Below, one piece after another: positions 14,824 through 21,320 of a stretch of DNA of 28,961 nt. A model generated the notes under the pieces. The model saw only the letters and a list, made by a program, of their open reading frames with translations, searched no databases and was not told where the DNA came from. The position numbers were made by a program, and so were the translations under genes. The stretch lies in NCBI GenBank assembly GCA_023435925.1, contig JAEZLF010000184.1:1-28961 (forward strand). The letters are read 5' to 3'. The stretch comes from Bacillota bacterium (GTDB lineage: Bacteria > Bacillota > Clostridia > Acetivibrionales > DTU013). Positions within the stretch are counted from its first letter, which is position 1. Every line of letters starts with the position of its first letter.

Positions 14824-15021
14824 CTAAACGCTGATATCAATGTTTCCGCCGATATGCGGAGTTACGGAGTTTTCCAAGACCTTGGCATTGGCGGCTTCCA
14901 TTCCCTCCAGCAGCATTGCTATGGACAACGAATCCTGCTTCATAGACTTGCTGAGGTTGGATATATTGATTGCAGAACGTACGCTTGATAGATTCTGCAT
15001 CATTGCGTTATTTATTTCCAC
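14824..15021 (-). CDS. yjfB: YjfB family small protein (putative motility protein)
   Basis: The 65-residue protein reads from GTG 15021 to the stop at 14824. It resembles the YjfB family (Pfam YjfB_motility, remembered): an N-terminal helix, a Met/Ala-rich amphipathic middle (SKSMKQDSLSIAMLLEGMEAANAKVLENS) and the conserved end VTPHIGGNIDISV. The GTG start is set by AAAGGAGG 7 bases upstream; the next ATG would lose residues that fit the family. The function is unproven; the link to motility comes from co-regulation in Bacillus. No flagellar genes are nearby. A promoter TTGCAT (15071-15066)-17-TATAAT (15048-15043) lies on the minus strand, divergent from araA. It is easily missed because a longer shadow frame covers it. 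Confidence 0.82.
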   Translation of the reverse strand: MEINNAMMQNLSSVRSAINISNLSKSMKQDSLSIAMLLEGMEAANAKVLENSVTPHIGGNIDISV

Positions 15022-15042
15022 AACGCCACCTCCTTTATCTTT

Positions 15043-15071
15043 ATTATATTTCATTTTATTGAAAAATGCAA
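15043..15071 (-). promoter_or_regulatory. Promoter of the yjfB-like gene
   Basis: On the minus strand, TTGCAT (15071-15066) and a perfect TATAAT (15048-15043) are separated by 17 bp, giving a start about 15 bases before the ribosome site. Confidence 0.55.
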
Positions 15072-15094
15072 AGAGAGATACGCTGGATGAGCGT

Positions 15095-15110
15095 ACTTGT
15101 GCATACAAGT
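15095..15110 (+). promoter_or_regulatory. AraR-like operator upstream of araA
   Basis: ACTTGT and ACAAGT are inverted around GCAT. The layout and sequence resemble the remembered Bacillus AraR box ATTTGTACGTACAAAT (12 of 16 positions). It overlaps the -35 of the araA promoter, which fits repression by occlusion relieved by arabinose. Confidence 0.55.
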
Positions 15111-15125
15111 TTGCCATGCTATAAT
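15097..15125 (+). promoter_or_regulatory. araA promoter
   Basis: TTGTGC (15097-15102), 17-bp spacer, TATAAT (15120-15125). The perfect -10 with poor -35 embedded in the palindrome suggests a regulated promoter. Confidence 0.6.
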
Positions 15126-15184
15126 ATTCAGTATAAAAAACGAATAAAAGAGAATTACTAAACCAATATATAGGAGGGAAAGTA

Positions 15185-16681
15185 ATGGTTGATTTGAAGA
15201 AGTTTGAATTTTGGTTCATCACCGGAAGCCAGCATCTATACGGGCAGGAAACACTCCGGGAAGTCGACAGGCATTCGGAGATCATGGCTAAAGCCCTTGA
15301 TAAGGAACCCTCATTTGCCGGCACGGTTGTTTTTAAACCGGTTGTAACAACTCCGGAGGATATCAGGAGAGTTTGCGAAGAAGCCAACAGCAGTAAAAAC
15401 TGTGCAGGAATCATCACTTGGATGCACACCTTCTCACCGTCAAAAATGTGGATTGCCGGTCTGTCCATTCTGCGCAAGCCACTTTTACATCTACATACAC
15501 AGTTTAACCGCGATATCCCATGGGACGGTATCGACATGGACTTTATGAATCTGAACCAGTCGGCACATGGAGACCGCGAGCATGGCTTTATCGGTGCCCG
15601 CATGCGCTTGAAAAGGAAAGTTGTTGTAGGATTCTGGGAAGACGGTGATGTCCGCAGCAAGATTTCAGCCTGGATGCGTGCGGCAATAGGTTATGCTGAG
15701 TCTATGAACCTGAAGGTTGCACGTTTTGGGGATAACATGCGTGAGGTTGCTGTTACAGAGGGAGACAAGGTCGAGGCTCAAATGAAGTTAGGCTGGGCAG
15801 TAAACGGCTACGGAATTGGCGATCTGGTTAAATTGGTCAATGAAGTTACGGACTCTGAGGCAAATAAACTGCTTCAGGAATATGATGAGCTGTATGATGT
15901 CGCGGCTGAAGCCAGAACGGAAGGAAAAGCAAGAGCATCAATCAGAGAGCAGGCTAAGATTGAACTGGCAATGAAAGCATTTATGGAAGCGGGGGGGTTC
16001 GGTGCGTTTACTACAACCTTTGAAGATCTCTATGGATTGAAACAGCTTCCCGGACTGGCCGTACAAAGATTGATGGAGGCCGGTTACGGCTTCGGAGGAG
16101 AGGGAGACTGGAAAACCTCTGCGATGGTCAGAATCATGAAGGTAATGGGTGCGGGATTACCCAAGGGTACCTCTTTTATGGAGGATTATACTTATCATCT
16201 GGATCCCTCCAATGAAATGATACTTGGCGCCCACATGCTGGAGGTCTGCCCGTCTATTGCCGCCAGCAAGCCGAGAATAGAGGTTCATCCGTTAGGCATA
16301 GGCAACAAGGAGGATCCGGCACGTATCGTATTTGACGGAAATACAGGCCCTGCTGTGGCAGCTTCGCTGATTGACATGGGAGACCGCTTCCGTCTGATCC
16401 TCAATGATGTGGAAGCAGTAAAACAACCTCAGAATATGCCTAAGCTGCCGGTTGCGAGAACACTCTGGAAGCCTCTGCCCTCACTGAAGGAAGCTGCCGA
16501 AGCCTGGATTCTCGCCGGAGGGGCACATCACACTTCATTCTCCTTTGACCTGACATCAGAGCATTTGGAGGATTGGGCCGAAATGCTCGGCATTGAATGC
16601 CTGCTCATTAATAAAGATACCAACATGCATGCATTCCGCAATGAACTCCGCTGGAATGATGTTGTCTGGCGCCTGCGATAA
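15185..16681 (+). CDS. araA: L-arabinose isomerase
   Basis: The 498-residue enzyme converts L-arabinose to L-ribulose, the first step of arabinose catabolism, using a divalent metal ion. The N-terminus KKFEFWFITGSQHLYGQETL is diagnostic. Further marks are WMHTFSPSKMWI, LHLHTQFNRDIPW, MDFMNLNQSAHGDREHGF, the EAGYGFGGEGDWKT segment with a metal-binding Glu, and C-terminal GGAHHTSFSFDLT. Length is standard (about 500). ATG 15185 follows TAGGAGGG. It stands alone: no ribulokinase (araB), epimerase (araD) or arabinose transporter is in the window, but transketolase upstream would handle the downstream pentose phosphates. The AraR-like palindrome over its promoter implies an AraR-type repressor elsewhere. 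A terminator at 16748 ends the unit. Confidence 0.97.
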   Translation: MVDLKKFEFWFITGSQHLYGQETLREVDRHSEIMAKALDKEPSFAGTVVFKPVVTTPEDIRRVCEEANSSKNCAGIITWMHTFSPSKMWIAGLSILRKPLLHLHTQFNRDIPWDGIDMDFMNLNQSAHGDREHGFIGARMRLKRKVVVGFWEDGDVRSKISAWMRAAIGYAESMNLKVARFGDNMREVAVTEGDKVEAQMKLGWAVNGYGIGDLVKLVNEVTDSEANKLLQEYDELYDVAAEARTEGKARASIREQAKIELAMKAFMEAGGFGAFTTTFEDLYGLKQLPGLAVQRLMEAGYGFGGEGDWKTSAMVRIMKVMGAGLPKGTSFMEDYTYHLDPSNEMILGAHMLEVCPSIAASKPRIEVHPLGIGNKEDPARIVFDGNTGPAVAASLIDMGDRFRLILNDVEAVKQPQNMPKLPVARTLWKPLPSLKEAAEAWILAGGAHHTSFSFDLTSEHLEDWAEMLGIECLLINKDTNMHAFRNELRWNDVVWRLR

Positions 16682-16690
16682 GCTTTTGAC

Positions 16691-16724
16691 GCTGCCGTTA
16701 AGCCTTTGATAAGCTTTCGGCAGC
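16691..16724 (+). repeat. Inverted repeat downstream of araA
   Basis: GCTGCCG (16691-16697) pairs with CGGCAGC (16718-16724). The near-direct repeat TAAGC(C)TTT around it adds secondary pairing. It precedes the main terminator and has no T tail. Confidence 0.4.
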
Positions 16725-16747
16725 CGGGGCAAATTGAATCGTATTCT

Positions 16748-16784
16748 AAACCGTGTGAGCTCAAAAGGTTTCACACGGTTTTTC
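16748..16784 (+). terminator. Rho-independent terminator after araA
   Basis: AAACCGTGTGA (16748-16758) pairs with TCACACGGTTT (16771-16781), ending in a run of T. It overlaps the last codons of the convergent histidine kinase gene, so both genes may share it. Confidence 0.88.
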
Positions 16785-18048
16785 ATGTTGTTGCCTGAAA
16801 AATAAAAACTCCATCCTTGGCTGAAAACTGGCATATCCCACCATACTTTTCCACAACGTACGCCATGCTCTTTGTTCCAAAGCCATGTCCTTGCCCCCTT
16901 GATATAGGAAATCCTTGCTGGAATACCGGCTCGGTTTGATAGCTATTGCGAATATCAATACACAGCTTCCTGTTTTTTGAATATATACGCAGCTTGATGA
17001 AGCGTTGGTTGCTATCGGCTATATTTTCACAGGCATGTATGGCATTTTCAAAAGCATTTGACAACAGGCTGCACAGATCCGGTACCGAAATCTTACCGAA
17101 GTCTGTTGTAGAAATATTTATTTCACTTTGAATGTTTTTTTCTTCTGCTTTTGTAGCGTAAGTGGAGAGAATCAGATTCACAGACTCATTTTCTGAATAT
17201 TGTATTACCCTGGAATTGTCAATTTCCTTGCAGACCTCTGATATGTAAGTACGTGCGTCATTCAAATTATTTGAAGCAATGCACGAGTTAACATAATTCA
17301 GATGATGCCTCAGGTCATGCCGATAAATTGAGGCTTGCTTCTGAGATTTTCGGAGTGTTTCTATTTCAGTGCTGGATTGACTGGCAAAAACCTTCAATAT
17401 TGTCTGCTCGACCTCAACCTGCTTTTTTTCGTAAAGTGTTTTGAGGTAGATGACCGAAAAGATCAAGTAAACAACTACCACGGCTGCGTCCATGAATTCA
17501 GCGATGGCAGCTCCACCATCATATAACAAATTCGTATAGACTGTGAGGATATATGCGATAACATAGTATATGAGCGGTACCGAAATAAAGAGCTTTAATA
17601 TCTTGTCGCTTTCAAACTTCAGTCGCGCTACGTATGGAGAAATATACCTTATGATGATCATCAAGAGAGGTATAGTAACTAAAATCTGAACGAGGTAGGA
17701 AACGTTCATGTCATAATCCCAAAAGTACGAAATAAAAGTTCCGAACCATTTTCTCGGTGTGCAGAACAGGTAGGCGGAGAGTACGGCAATTCCTGAAATG
17801 TAGGTGCTTTTTTTGTAATAATATTTTAGTAACAGAAACAATGGAATATGAGTTAATAACGGGTACGACTTAAATAAAAACGTCTCTCCGAAGGCAAAAT
17901 ACGCAAGAACCTGAATCATTCCAAATCCGCCATATACCCAGAGGTATTCCTTTGGTTTTTTTTTATTTCTAATATCTGCAAAAGATAGTGTCAATGCAAT
18001 TCCAAAAATGAGGACAAAGCCGAAGTTTAAAACACTTAATAGTTGCAT
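16783..18048 (-). CDS. AgrC-like sensor histidine kinase (GHKL, LytTR-associated type)
   Basis: The 421-residue protein has about six hydrophobic membrane segments in residues 1-200 and no periplasmic domain. A short coiled region follows (YEKKQVEVEQTILKVFASQSSTEIETLRKSQKQ), then the H-box IYRHDLRHHLNYV (phospho-acceptor His). The GHKL ATPase has N-box LCSLLSNAFENAIHAC and G-box SRGQGHGFGTKSM. This is the layout of AgrC/ComD-type peptide-sensing kinases. Its ATG comes directly after the TAG of the response regulator, with GGAGGA inside the end of that gene, so the two are translationally coupled. No AgrB or AgrD is visible in the window, so the ligand is unknown; it could be a distant peptide or a membrane signal. 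Confidence 0.92.
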   Translation of the reverse strand: MQLLSVLNFGFVLIFGIALTLSFADIRNKKKPKEYLWVYGGFGMIQVLAYFAFGETFLFKSYPLLTHIPLFLLLKYYYKKSTYISGIAVLSAYLFCTPRKWFGTFISYFWDYDMNVSYLVQILVTIPLLMIIIRYISPYVARLKFESDKILKLFISVPLIYYVIAYILTVYTNLLYDGGAAIAEFMDAAVVVVYLIFSVIYLKTLYEKKQVEVEQTILKVFASQSSTEIETLRKSQKQASIYRHDLRHHLNYVNSCIASNNLNDARTYISEVCKEIDNSRVIQYSENESVNLILSTYATKAEEKNIQSEINISTTDFGKISVPDLCSLLSNAFENAIHACENIADSNQRFIKLRIYSKNRKLCIDIRNSYQTEPVFQQGFPISRGQGHGFGTKSMAYVVEKYGGICQFSAKDGVFIFQATT

Positions 18049-18771
18049 CTATTCTTCCTCCATTTGATAGGCCAGATACCGCTGCTTAATCTCCCGTGCT
18101 TTGCCCTGGGCAATAGGGACAGACGAAAGAGTCTGCAAAGTCACCTGATGATTATCAATAGCATCCACATACTGCATATTAATGATATACGAACGATGAG
18201 TTTTTATGAAGCGGCTATACTTGAGCAGACTGTCACAAACACAAGCAAAAGAATCGGTACATTCGATAACTTTGCCGGATATGAGGTGGTACAAAACGTT
18301 TCGGCCGATGACCTCAGCAAAAACCAGATTTGAGATCAGTATTTTTTGCATCACATCATTGCTTTTTACAATAATTGCGTCGTCATTTTGCATTTTCATC
18401 CTATCCATCACATCGTCCAACGTAAAGAAAAATTTCTCCTTTGATATTGGCTTTAACACATAGTTGATTGCTTTAACGGAGTAACTTTCCAGAGCAAATT
18501 CAGGTGAAGATGTGAAAAACAAAATCGGCGCATTCTTGTCAAAAGCTCGGATATCCTTTGCGACATCAATACCCGTAAAGCCCGGCATAATGATATCCAG
18601 ACAATATATTTCAAACCGTTTTCCCTTTTCTAAAGCTGAAACCAGTTCAAATCCGTTTCGGAAGGCGGAGTATTCGCAGTTTAGATGTTTCGATGACCTG
18701 TATTGGTTTATAAGCTGTATCATATTGGACAACTCGTCTATATTGTCATCGCATACCGCAATCTGTACCAT
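18049..18771 (-). CDS. LytTR-family response regulator
   Basis: The 240-residue protein has an N-terminal receiver (acidic Asp8/Asp9, phospho-acceptor Asp59 in CLDIIMPG, Thr87/Ser88 in FFTSSP, Lys107 in YVLKPIS) and a C-terminal LytTR DNA-binding domain from about residue 135 (VIGRNVLYHLISGKVIECTDS, FIKTHRSYIINMQYVDAIDNHQVTLQ). LytTR regulators bind pairs of ~9-bp direct repeats about two turns apart. The frame is open to ATG 18786, but GTA-preceding ATG 18771 is preferred because GGAGGGG lies 6-8 bases upstream. It is the partner of the kinase immediately downstream. The divergent lipoprotein gene carries matching direct repeats upstream and is the likely target. Confidence 0.93.
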   Translation of the reverse strand: MVQIAVCDDNIDELSNMIQLINQYRSSKHLNCEYSAFRNGFELVSALEKGKRFEIYCLDIIMPGFTGIDVAKDIRAFDKNAPILFFTSSPEFALESYSVKAINYVLKPISKEKFFFTLDDVMDRMKMQNDDAIIVKSNDVMQKILISNLVFAEVIGRNVLYHLISGKVIECTDSFACVCDSLLKYSRFIKTHRSYIINMQYVDAIDNHQVTLQTLSSVPIAQGKAREIKQRYLAYQMEEE

Positions 18772-18844
18772 AAACATCCCCTCCATTCCCTCATTTTTCT
18801 TTATTTTTCGTCATTATTTTACCATAAGATCGGTTATACAAGCT

Positions 18845-18894
18845 ATGTTTCATACAGAAAAATTATGTTTCATGTTGAAAAAACCATGTTTCAT
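18845..18894 (+). promoter_or_regulatory. Three phased direct repeats, likely LytTR binding sites
   Basis: ATGTTTCAT occurs exactly at 18845, 18865 and 18886, giving spacings of 20 and 21 bp, or two helical turns. LytTR regulators such as AgrA and ComE bind ~9-bp direct repeats with 12-13 bp between them and a GTT core; here the GTT core and gaps of 11-12 bp fit. They lie in the divergent region between the response regulator and the lipoprotein, about 90 bp before the latter. Confidence 0.65.
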
Positions 18895-18984
18895 GCAGCA
18901 GAAGGTTTTTGGGGTGAATTCTTTGATAGATTGAACTCAGGGAATGTTCCTTTACACTAACTAAAAGATAATGGAGGATTTGAA

Positions 18985-19569
18985 ATGAAAAAATTACTGG
19001 TACTTATGATGATATTTGTCATGACACTGAGCCTTGCAGCCTGCGGCGGAGATGAAAATCCTACTGCCACCACTCCTGACACCACCCCCTCATCAAGCGC
19101 CCCGAATACATCGGAATCCATCGACTTCGTTGAATTCACGGGTAACGGACTCTCTTTTGCACTGCCTGCTGACTTTGAGTATGTACAGACCGATGAGAGC
19201 ACTGGTGGAATGATTTTTTCCAACGAGGATAGAAACGCGGTAGTTACGGTTGGTCCATGGACAGAGGATGCGGGAACCAGTGCGGATATTACCGACGATG
19301 TCTTATTAGCTTCGCTTACAGCAGGCGGCCTAAGTGATGCAACGCTTGAAAGCTCCGGCTCGGTAGAACAGGATAGTGGAACCGCTGTTGTCGGTTTTGG
19401 TAAAGGGACAATGAAGAATGGAATGGATATGAATGCTGTGGTTGAGTTTTTCTTCCCTGCGGATGGCGGGTATCATGCCATCAGCTACCTTTATGCCGTC
19501 GATGCGGGGAGCAGCTTGGATGACAATATCGAGCTTGTTCTTTCTACTGTAAAAACTGCAAAGGAATAA
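18985..19569 (+). CDS. Lipoprotein of unknown function
   Basis: The 194-residue protein begins with a lipoprotein signal: KK, a hydrophobic core, and the lipobox LAAC (Cys20), followed by a Thr/Ser/Pro-rich linker to about residue 47. The rest is a compact domain (FTGNGLSFALPADFEYVQ, GMIFSNEDRNAVVTVGPW, FFFPADGGYHAISYLY) reminiscent of PsbP/DUF-type surface lipoproteins, but I do not recognise a family with confidence. It would be anchored on the outer face of the membrane. ATG 18985 has GGAGG 8 bases upstream. It is divergent from the two-component pair and followed by lemA, so it is the most likely target of the LytTR regulator. Confidence 0.88.
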   Translation: MKKLLVLMMIFVMTLSLAACGGDENPTATTPDTTPSSSAPNTSESIDFVEFTGNGLSFALPADFEYVQTDESTGGMIFSNEDRNAVVTVGPWTEDAGTSADITDDVLLASLTAGGLSDATLESSGSVEQDSGTAVVGFGKGTMKNGMDMNAVVEFFFPADGGYHAISYLYAVDAGSSLDDNIELVLSTVKTAKE

Positions 19570-19577
19570 AAACAAGA

Positions 19578-19612
19578 ATGGGCAGACGGACGAAATTGGT
19601 CTGTCTGTCCAT
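19578..19612 (+). terminator. Hairpin between the lipoprotein gene and lemA
   Basis: Arms 19578-19591 and 19599-19612 form a 14-bp stem with two G-U wobbles around a 7-nt loop. Only TTAATATT follows, so it may act as an attenuator or transcript-stabilising stem. Confidence 0.5.
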
Positions 19613-19639
19613 TTAATATTAAACACGGAGGATTTTATT

Positions 19640-20185
19640 ATGCTACCAACTTTCATCGCAATCCTTGCAATTGCTGCAGTAATTGCTCTATGGGTAATCT
19701 CTACGCAGCGCAAACTGGTGGTGCTTGATGAAAATATCAGCAATGCCATGAGTCAGATCGGGGTGCAGCTATCAGGCCGGTTTGATGCTCTGACAGCTCT
19801 TTTGGATCTAGCAAAAGGCTATGCCAGGCACGAAAGCGAAACACTGATTGAGATAATCAAATCCAGAAGAAGCGTAATTACGGCAAAATCCACGCCGAAT
19901 GATGTACTTCGGCAGGAGGGGGTTATTTCCGAGGCCCTGGGCAGGATTGCCATGGTGACGGAGCAGTACCCCGAATTAAAGGCAAATCAAAATTATACCA
20001 AAACTATGGATGCGGTAGAAACCTTTGAAAATATGGTACGAACAAGCCGTCTGATTTATAATGATAGCGTTACAAAACTCAACCGTGAAATACGGATGTT
20101 CCCAGTTTCTGCGATTGCCGGGATGTTAGGCTTCCGGCAAAGAGAGTACCTGGAGGAGTATAATCGCTCATTGACATACCTTTGA
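19640..20185 (+). CDS. lemA: LemA family protein
   Basis: The 181-residue protein has one N-terminal membrane segment (about residues 3-21, FIAILAIAAVIALWVI) and then the long helical LemA domain: RKLVVLDENISNAMSQIGVQLSGRFDALTALLDLAKGYARHESETL, ALGRIAMVTEQYPELKANQNY, and the end FPVSAIAGMLGFRQREYLEEY. LemA proteins are membrane-anchored with extracellular N-termini in some species; the function is poorly known. ATG 19640 follows GGAGG. Its position 70 bp after a putative LytTR-controlled lipoprotein suggests a joint envelope role. A terminator at 20337 ends the unit. Confidence 0.93.
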   Translation: MLPTFIAILAIAAVIALWVISTQRKLVVLDENISNAMSQIGVQLSGRFDALTALLDLAKGYARHESETLIEIIKSRRSVITAKSTPNDVLRQEGVISEALGRIAMVTEQYPELKANQNYTKTMDAVETFENMVRTSRLIYNDSVTKLNREIRMFPVSAIAGMLGFRQREYLEEYNRSLTYL

Positions 20186-20258
20186 ATTGGCAGAGGGACA
20201 GATTTATACCAGTGTAGAGTGAAATGTAAGGAGGAACAAACCCTCAGCACGCGGGGCT

Positions 20259-20313
20259 GGCCATTGTGTCATCATGACTATAGTGACCAGCGGCTTCGGC
20301 ATCCTGCCGAAGC
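20259..20313 (+). ncRNA. Possible structured RNA element downstream of lemA
   Basis: GCTGG at the left pairs with CCAGC near 20287-20291 through a long imperfect stem closed by GTC-ATCAT-GAC. It is followed immediately by GCTTCGGCA-TCC-TGCCGAAGC (20293-20313), a perfect 9-bp stem with a 3-nt loop. It could be a processed 3' UTR or a small RNA ending at the terminator at 20337. No known riboswitch class is recognised. Confidence 0.3.
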
Positions 20314-20336
20314 AAATATAATAACGGACAGTTAAT

Positions 20337-20373
20337 GGAATAGCCTAATATCAAAGGCCTATTCCAATTTTTT
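20337..20373 (+). terminator. Rho-independent terminator after lemA
   Basis: GGAATAG-CCT (20337-20346) pairs with AGGCCTATTCC (20355-20365) with one bulged base, followed by ATTTTTTG. Confidence 0.85.
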
Positions 20374-20400
20374 GTTTTGCGTGTTTCATCAAGGAAGCAG

Positions 20401-20429
20401 TTGATTTGTAGTGTGAATTGTGATAAAAT
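20401..20429 (+). promoter_or_regulatory. Promoter of the IclR-family gene
   Basis: TTGATT (20401-20406), 17-bp spacer, TAAAAT (20424-20429) with an extended TGA just upstream of the -10. The start would be near 20436, before the inverted repeat at 20446. Confidence 0.55.
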
Positions 20430-20445
20430 CATATTATGATACAGC

Positions 20446-20462
20446 GTTTCATAATGCGAAAC
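20446..20462 (+). promoter_or_regulatory. Putative IclR/KdgR-type operator
   Basis: GTTTC and GAAAC are inverted around ATAATGC, with CATAATG forming an inner palindrome. It lies just downstream of the predicted start of the IclR gene. GTTTCAT/ATGAAAC-type arms recall KdgR boxes; this is a suggestion only. Confidence 0.4.
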
Positions 20463-20539
20463 AAGAATATTGAGCTTAAGTGAAGCCAAGTCATGAAACT
20501 AACACCGTACGAAATCAAAATGCACGAAACGAGGATAGG

Positions 20540-21298
20540 ATGCCGGAAAAAGGTTCGCAACTCATTGACAGACTTTTTGATATATTGGAACTCTTATCAT
20601 TGGAGAAGAGCGGCCTTGGCGTTACTGAAATAGGACAAAGGACAGGGCTTCATAAGAGTACAGTTCATCGGATTGTCAATGCGATGACACAACGTGGATA
20701 CATAGAAAAGGTGACAGCTGCGAATACGTACAAAATAGGTCCGAAGCTTGTGGAAATCAGTAGTATTTATCTGAATAGCGTCGAACTGAAAACGGAGGCA
20801 AGACCGTATCTGAACGAGCTGACAGGCCGCCTCGGACAACCCTCTCATCTTGCCATACTGGATGGGACAGATGCGGTATACATTGATAAGGTGGATGTGG
20901 TGAATAATATCAGGCTTTATTCACAGATCGGGCGCAGGATACCGGTGTACTGTTCGGGGCTTGGAAAATGCCTTTTATCGGGACTGCCGGATAACGAAAT
21001 ACAGGAAATTGTATCCCGGTGCAGTTTTGAAAGATATACGGCAAATACAATCGATAAAGATGAATTTTTGCGCCAGGTCGGAAATACCAGAGCTTCCGGA
21101 TGGGCTGTTGACAACGAGGAGCATGAAGTAGGCATACGTTGTATCGCAGCACCAGTTTACGATTACAGGGGTAAAATCATTGCAGCAGTCAGCATTACAG
21201 GGCCAAATACCGTTATTGCGCCGGAAATGGACAGTGAGACAGGAGCGCTTGTTAAGGATATTGCATATAAAATTTCGGGAAGAATGGGATTTAAATAG
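20540..21298 (+). CDS. IclR family transcriptional regulator (KdgR-like by context)
   Basis: The 252-residue protein has an N-terminal winged helix (RLFDILELLSLEKSGLGVTEIGQRTGLHKSTVHRIVNAM) and the IclR effector domain (PSHLAILDGTDAVYIDKVD, VYCSGLGKCLLSGL, GWAVDNEEHEVGIRCIAAPV, AAVSITGPNTVI). IclR proteins usually bind small carbon-compound effectors. ATG 20540 is chosen for GAGG 5 bases ahead; a GTG at 20480 would add 20 residues without domain content. It ends 22 bp before a KDG kinase gene, so 2-keto-3-deoxygluconate or a related uronate breakdown product is the likely effector. The inverted repeat over its leader suggests autoregulation. Confidence 0.92.
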   Translation: MPEKGSQLIDRLFDILELLSLEKSGLGVTEIGQRTGLHKSTVHRIVNAMTQRGYIEKVTAANTYKIGPKLVEISSIYLNSVELKTEARPYLNELTGRLGQPSHLAILDGTDAVYIDKVDVVNNIRLYSQIGRRIPVYCSGLGKCLLSGLPDNEIQEIVSRCSFERYTANTIDKDEFLRQVGNTRASGWAVDNEEHEVGIRCIAAPVYDYRGKIIAAVSITGPNTVIAPEMDSETGALVKDIAYKISGRMGFK

Positions 21299-21320
21299 AA
21301 GTAAATTTGGAGGTTGTATT

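Larger units (their letters stand above)
20186..20539. other. Intergenic region with structured segment, terminator and IclR-gene promoter
   Basis: No gene is supported. In order: AAGGAGG at 20228-20234 without a start codon nearby; a long imperfect hairpin at about 20259-20295; a perfect 9-bp hairpin at 20293-20313; a terminator at 20337-20373; and the promoter and inverted repeat of the next gene. Confidence 0.6.

Noticed and set aside
15022..15660. Long minus-strand frame (278 codons) over araA
   Set aside because: Its upstream part is antisense to araA; only the last 65 codons form a real gene with its own GTG and ribosome site.
16783..18771. Complete agr quorum-sensing locus
   Set aside because: Only the kinase and regulator are present; no AgrB-like membrane protease or AgrD-like peptide gene is found on either strand nearby.
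18845..18894. Short CRISPR-like array of ATGTTTCAT units
   Set aside because: Units are only 9 bp with 11-12 bp gaps, there are no cas genes, and the spacing matches LytTR binding sites instead.
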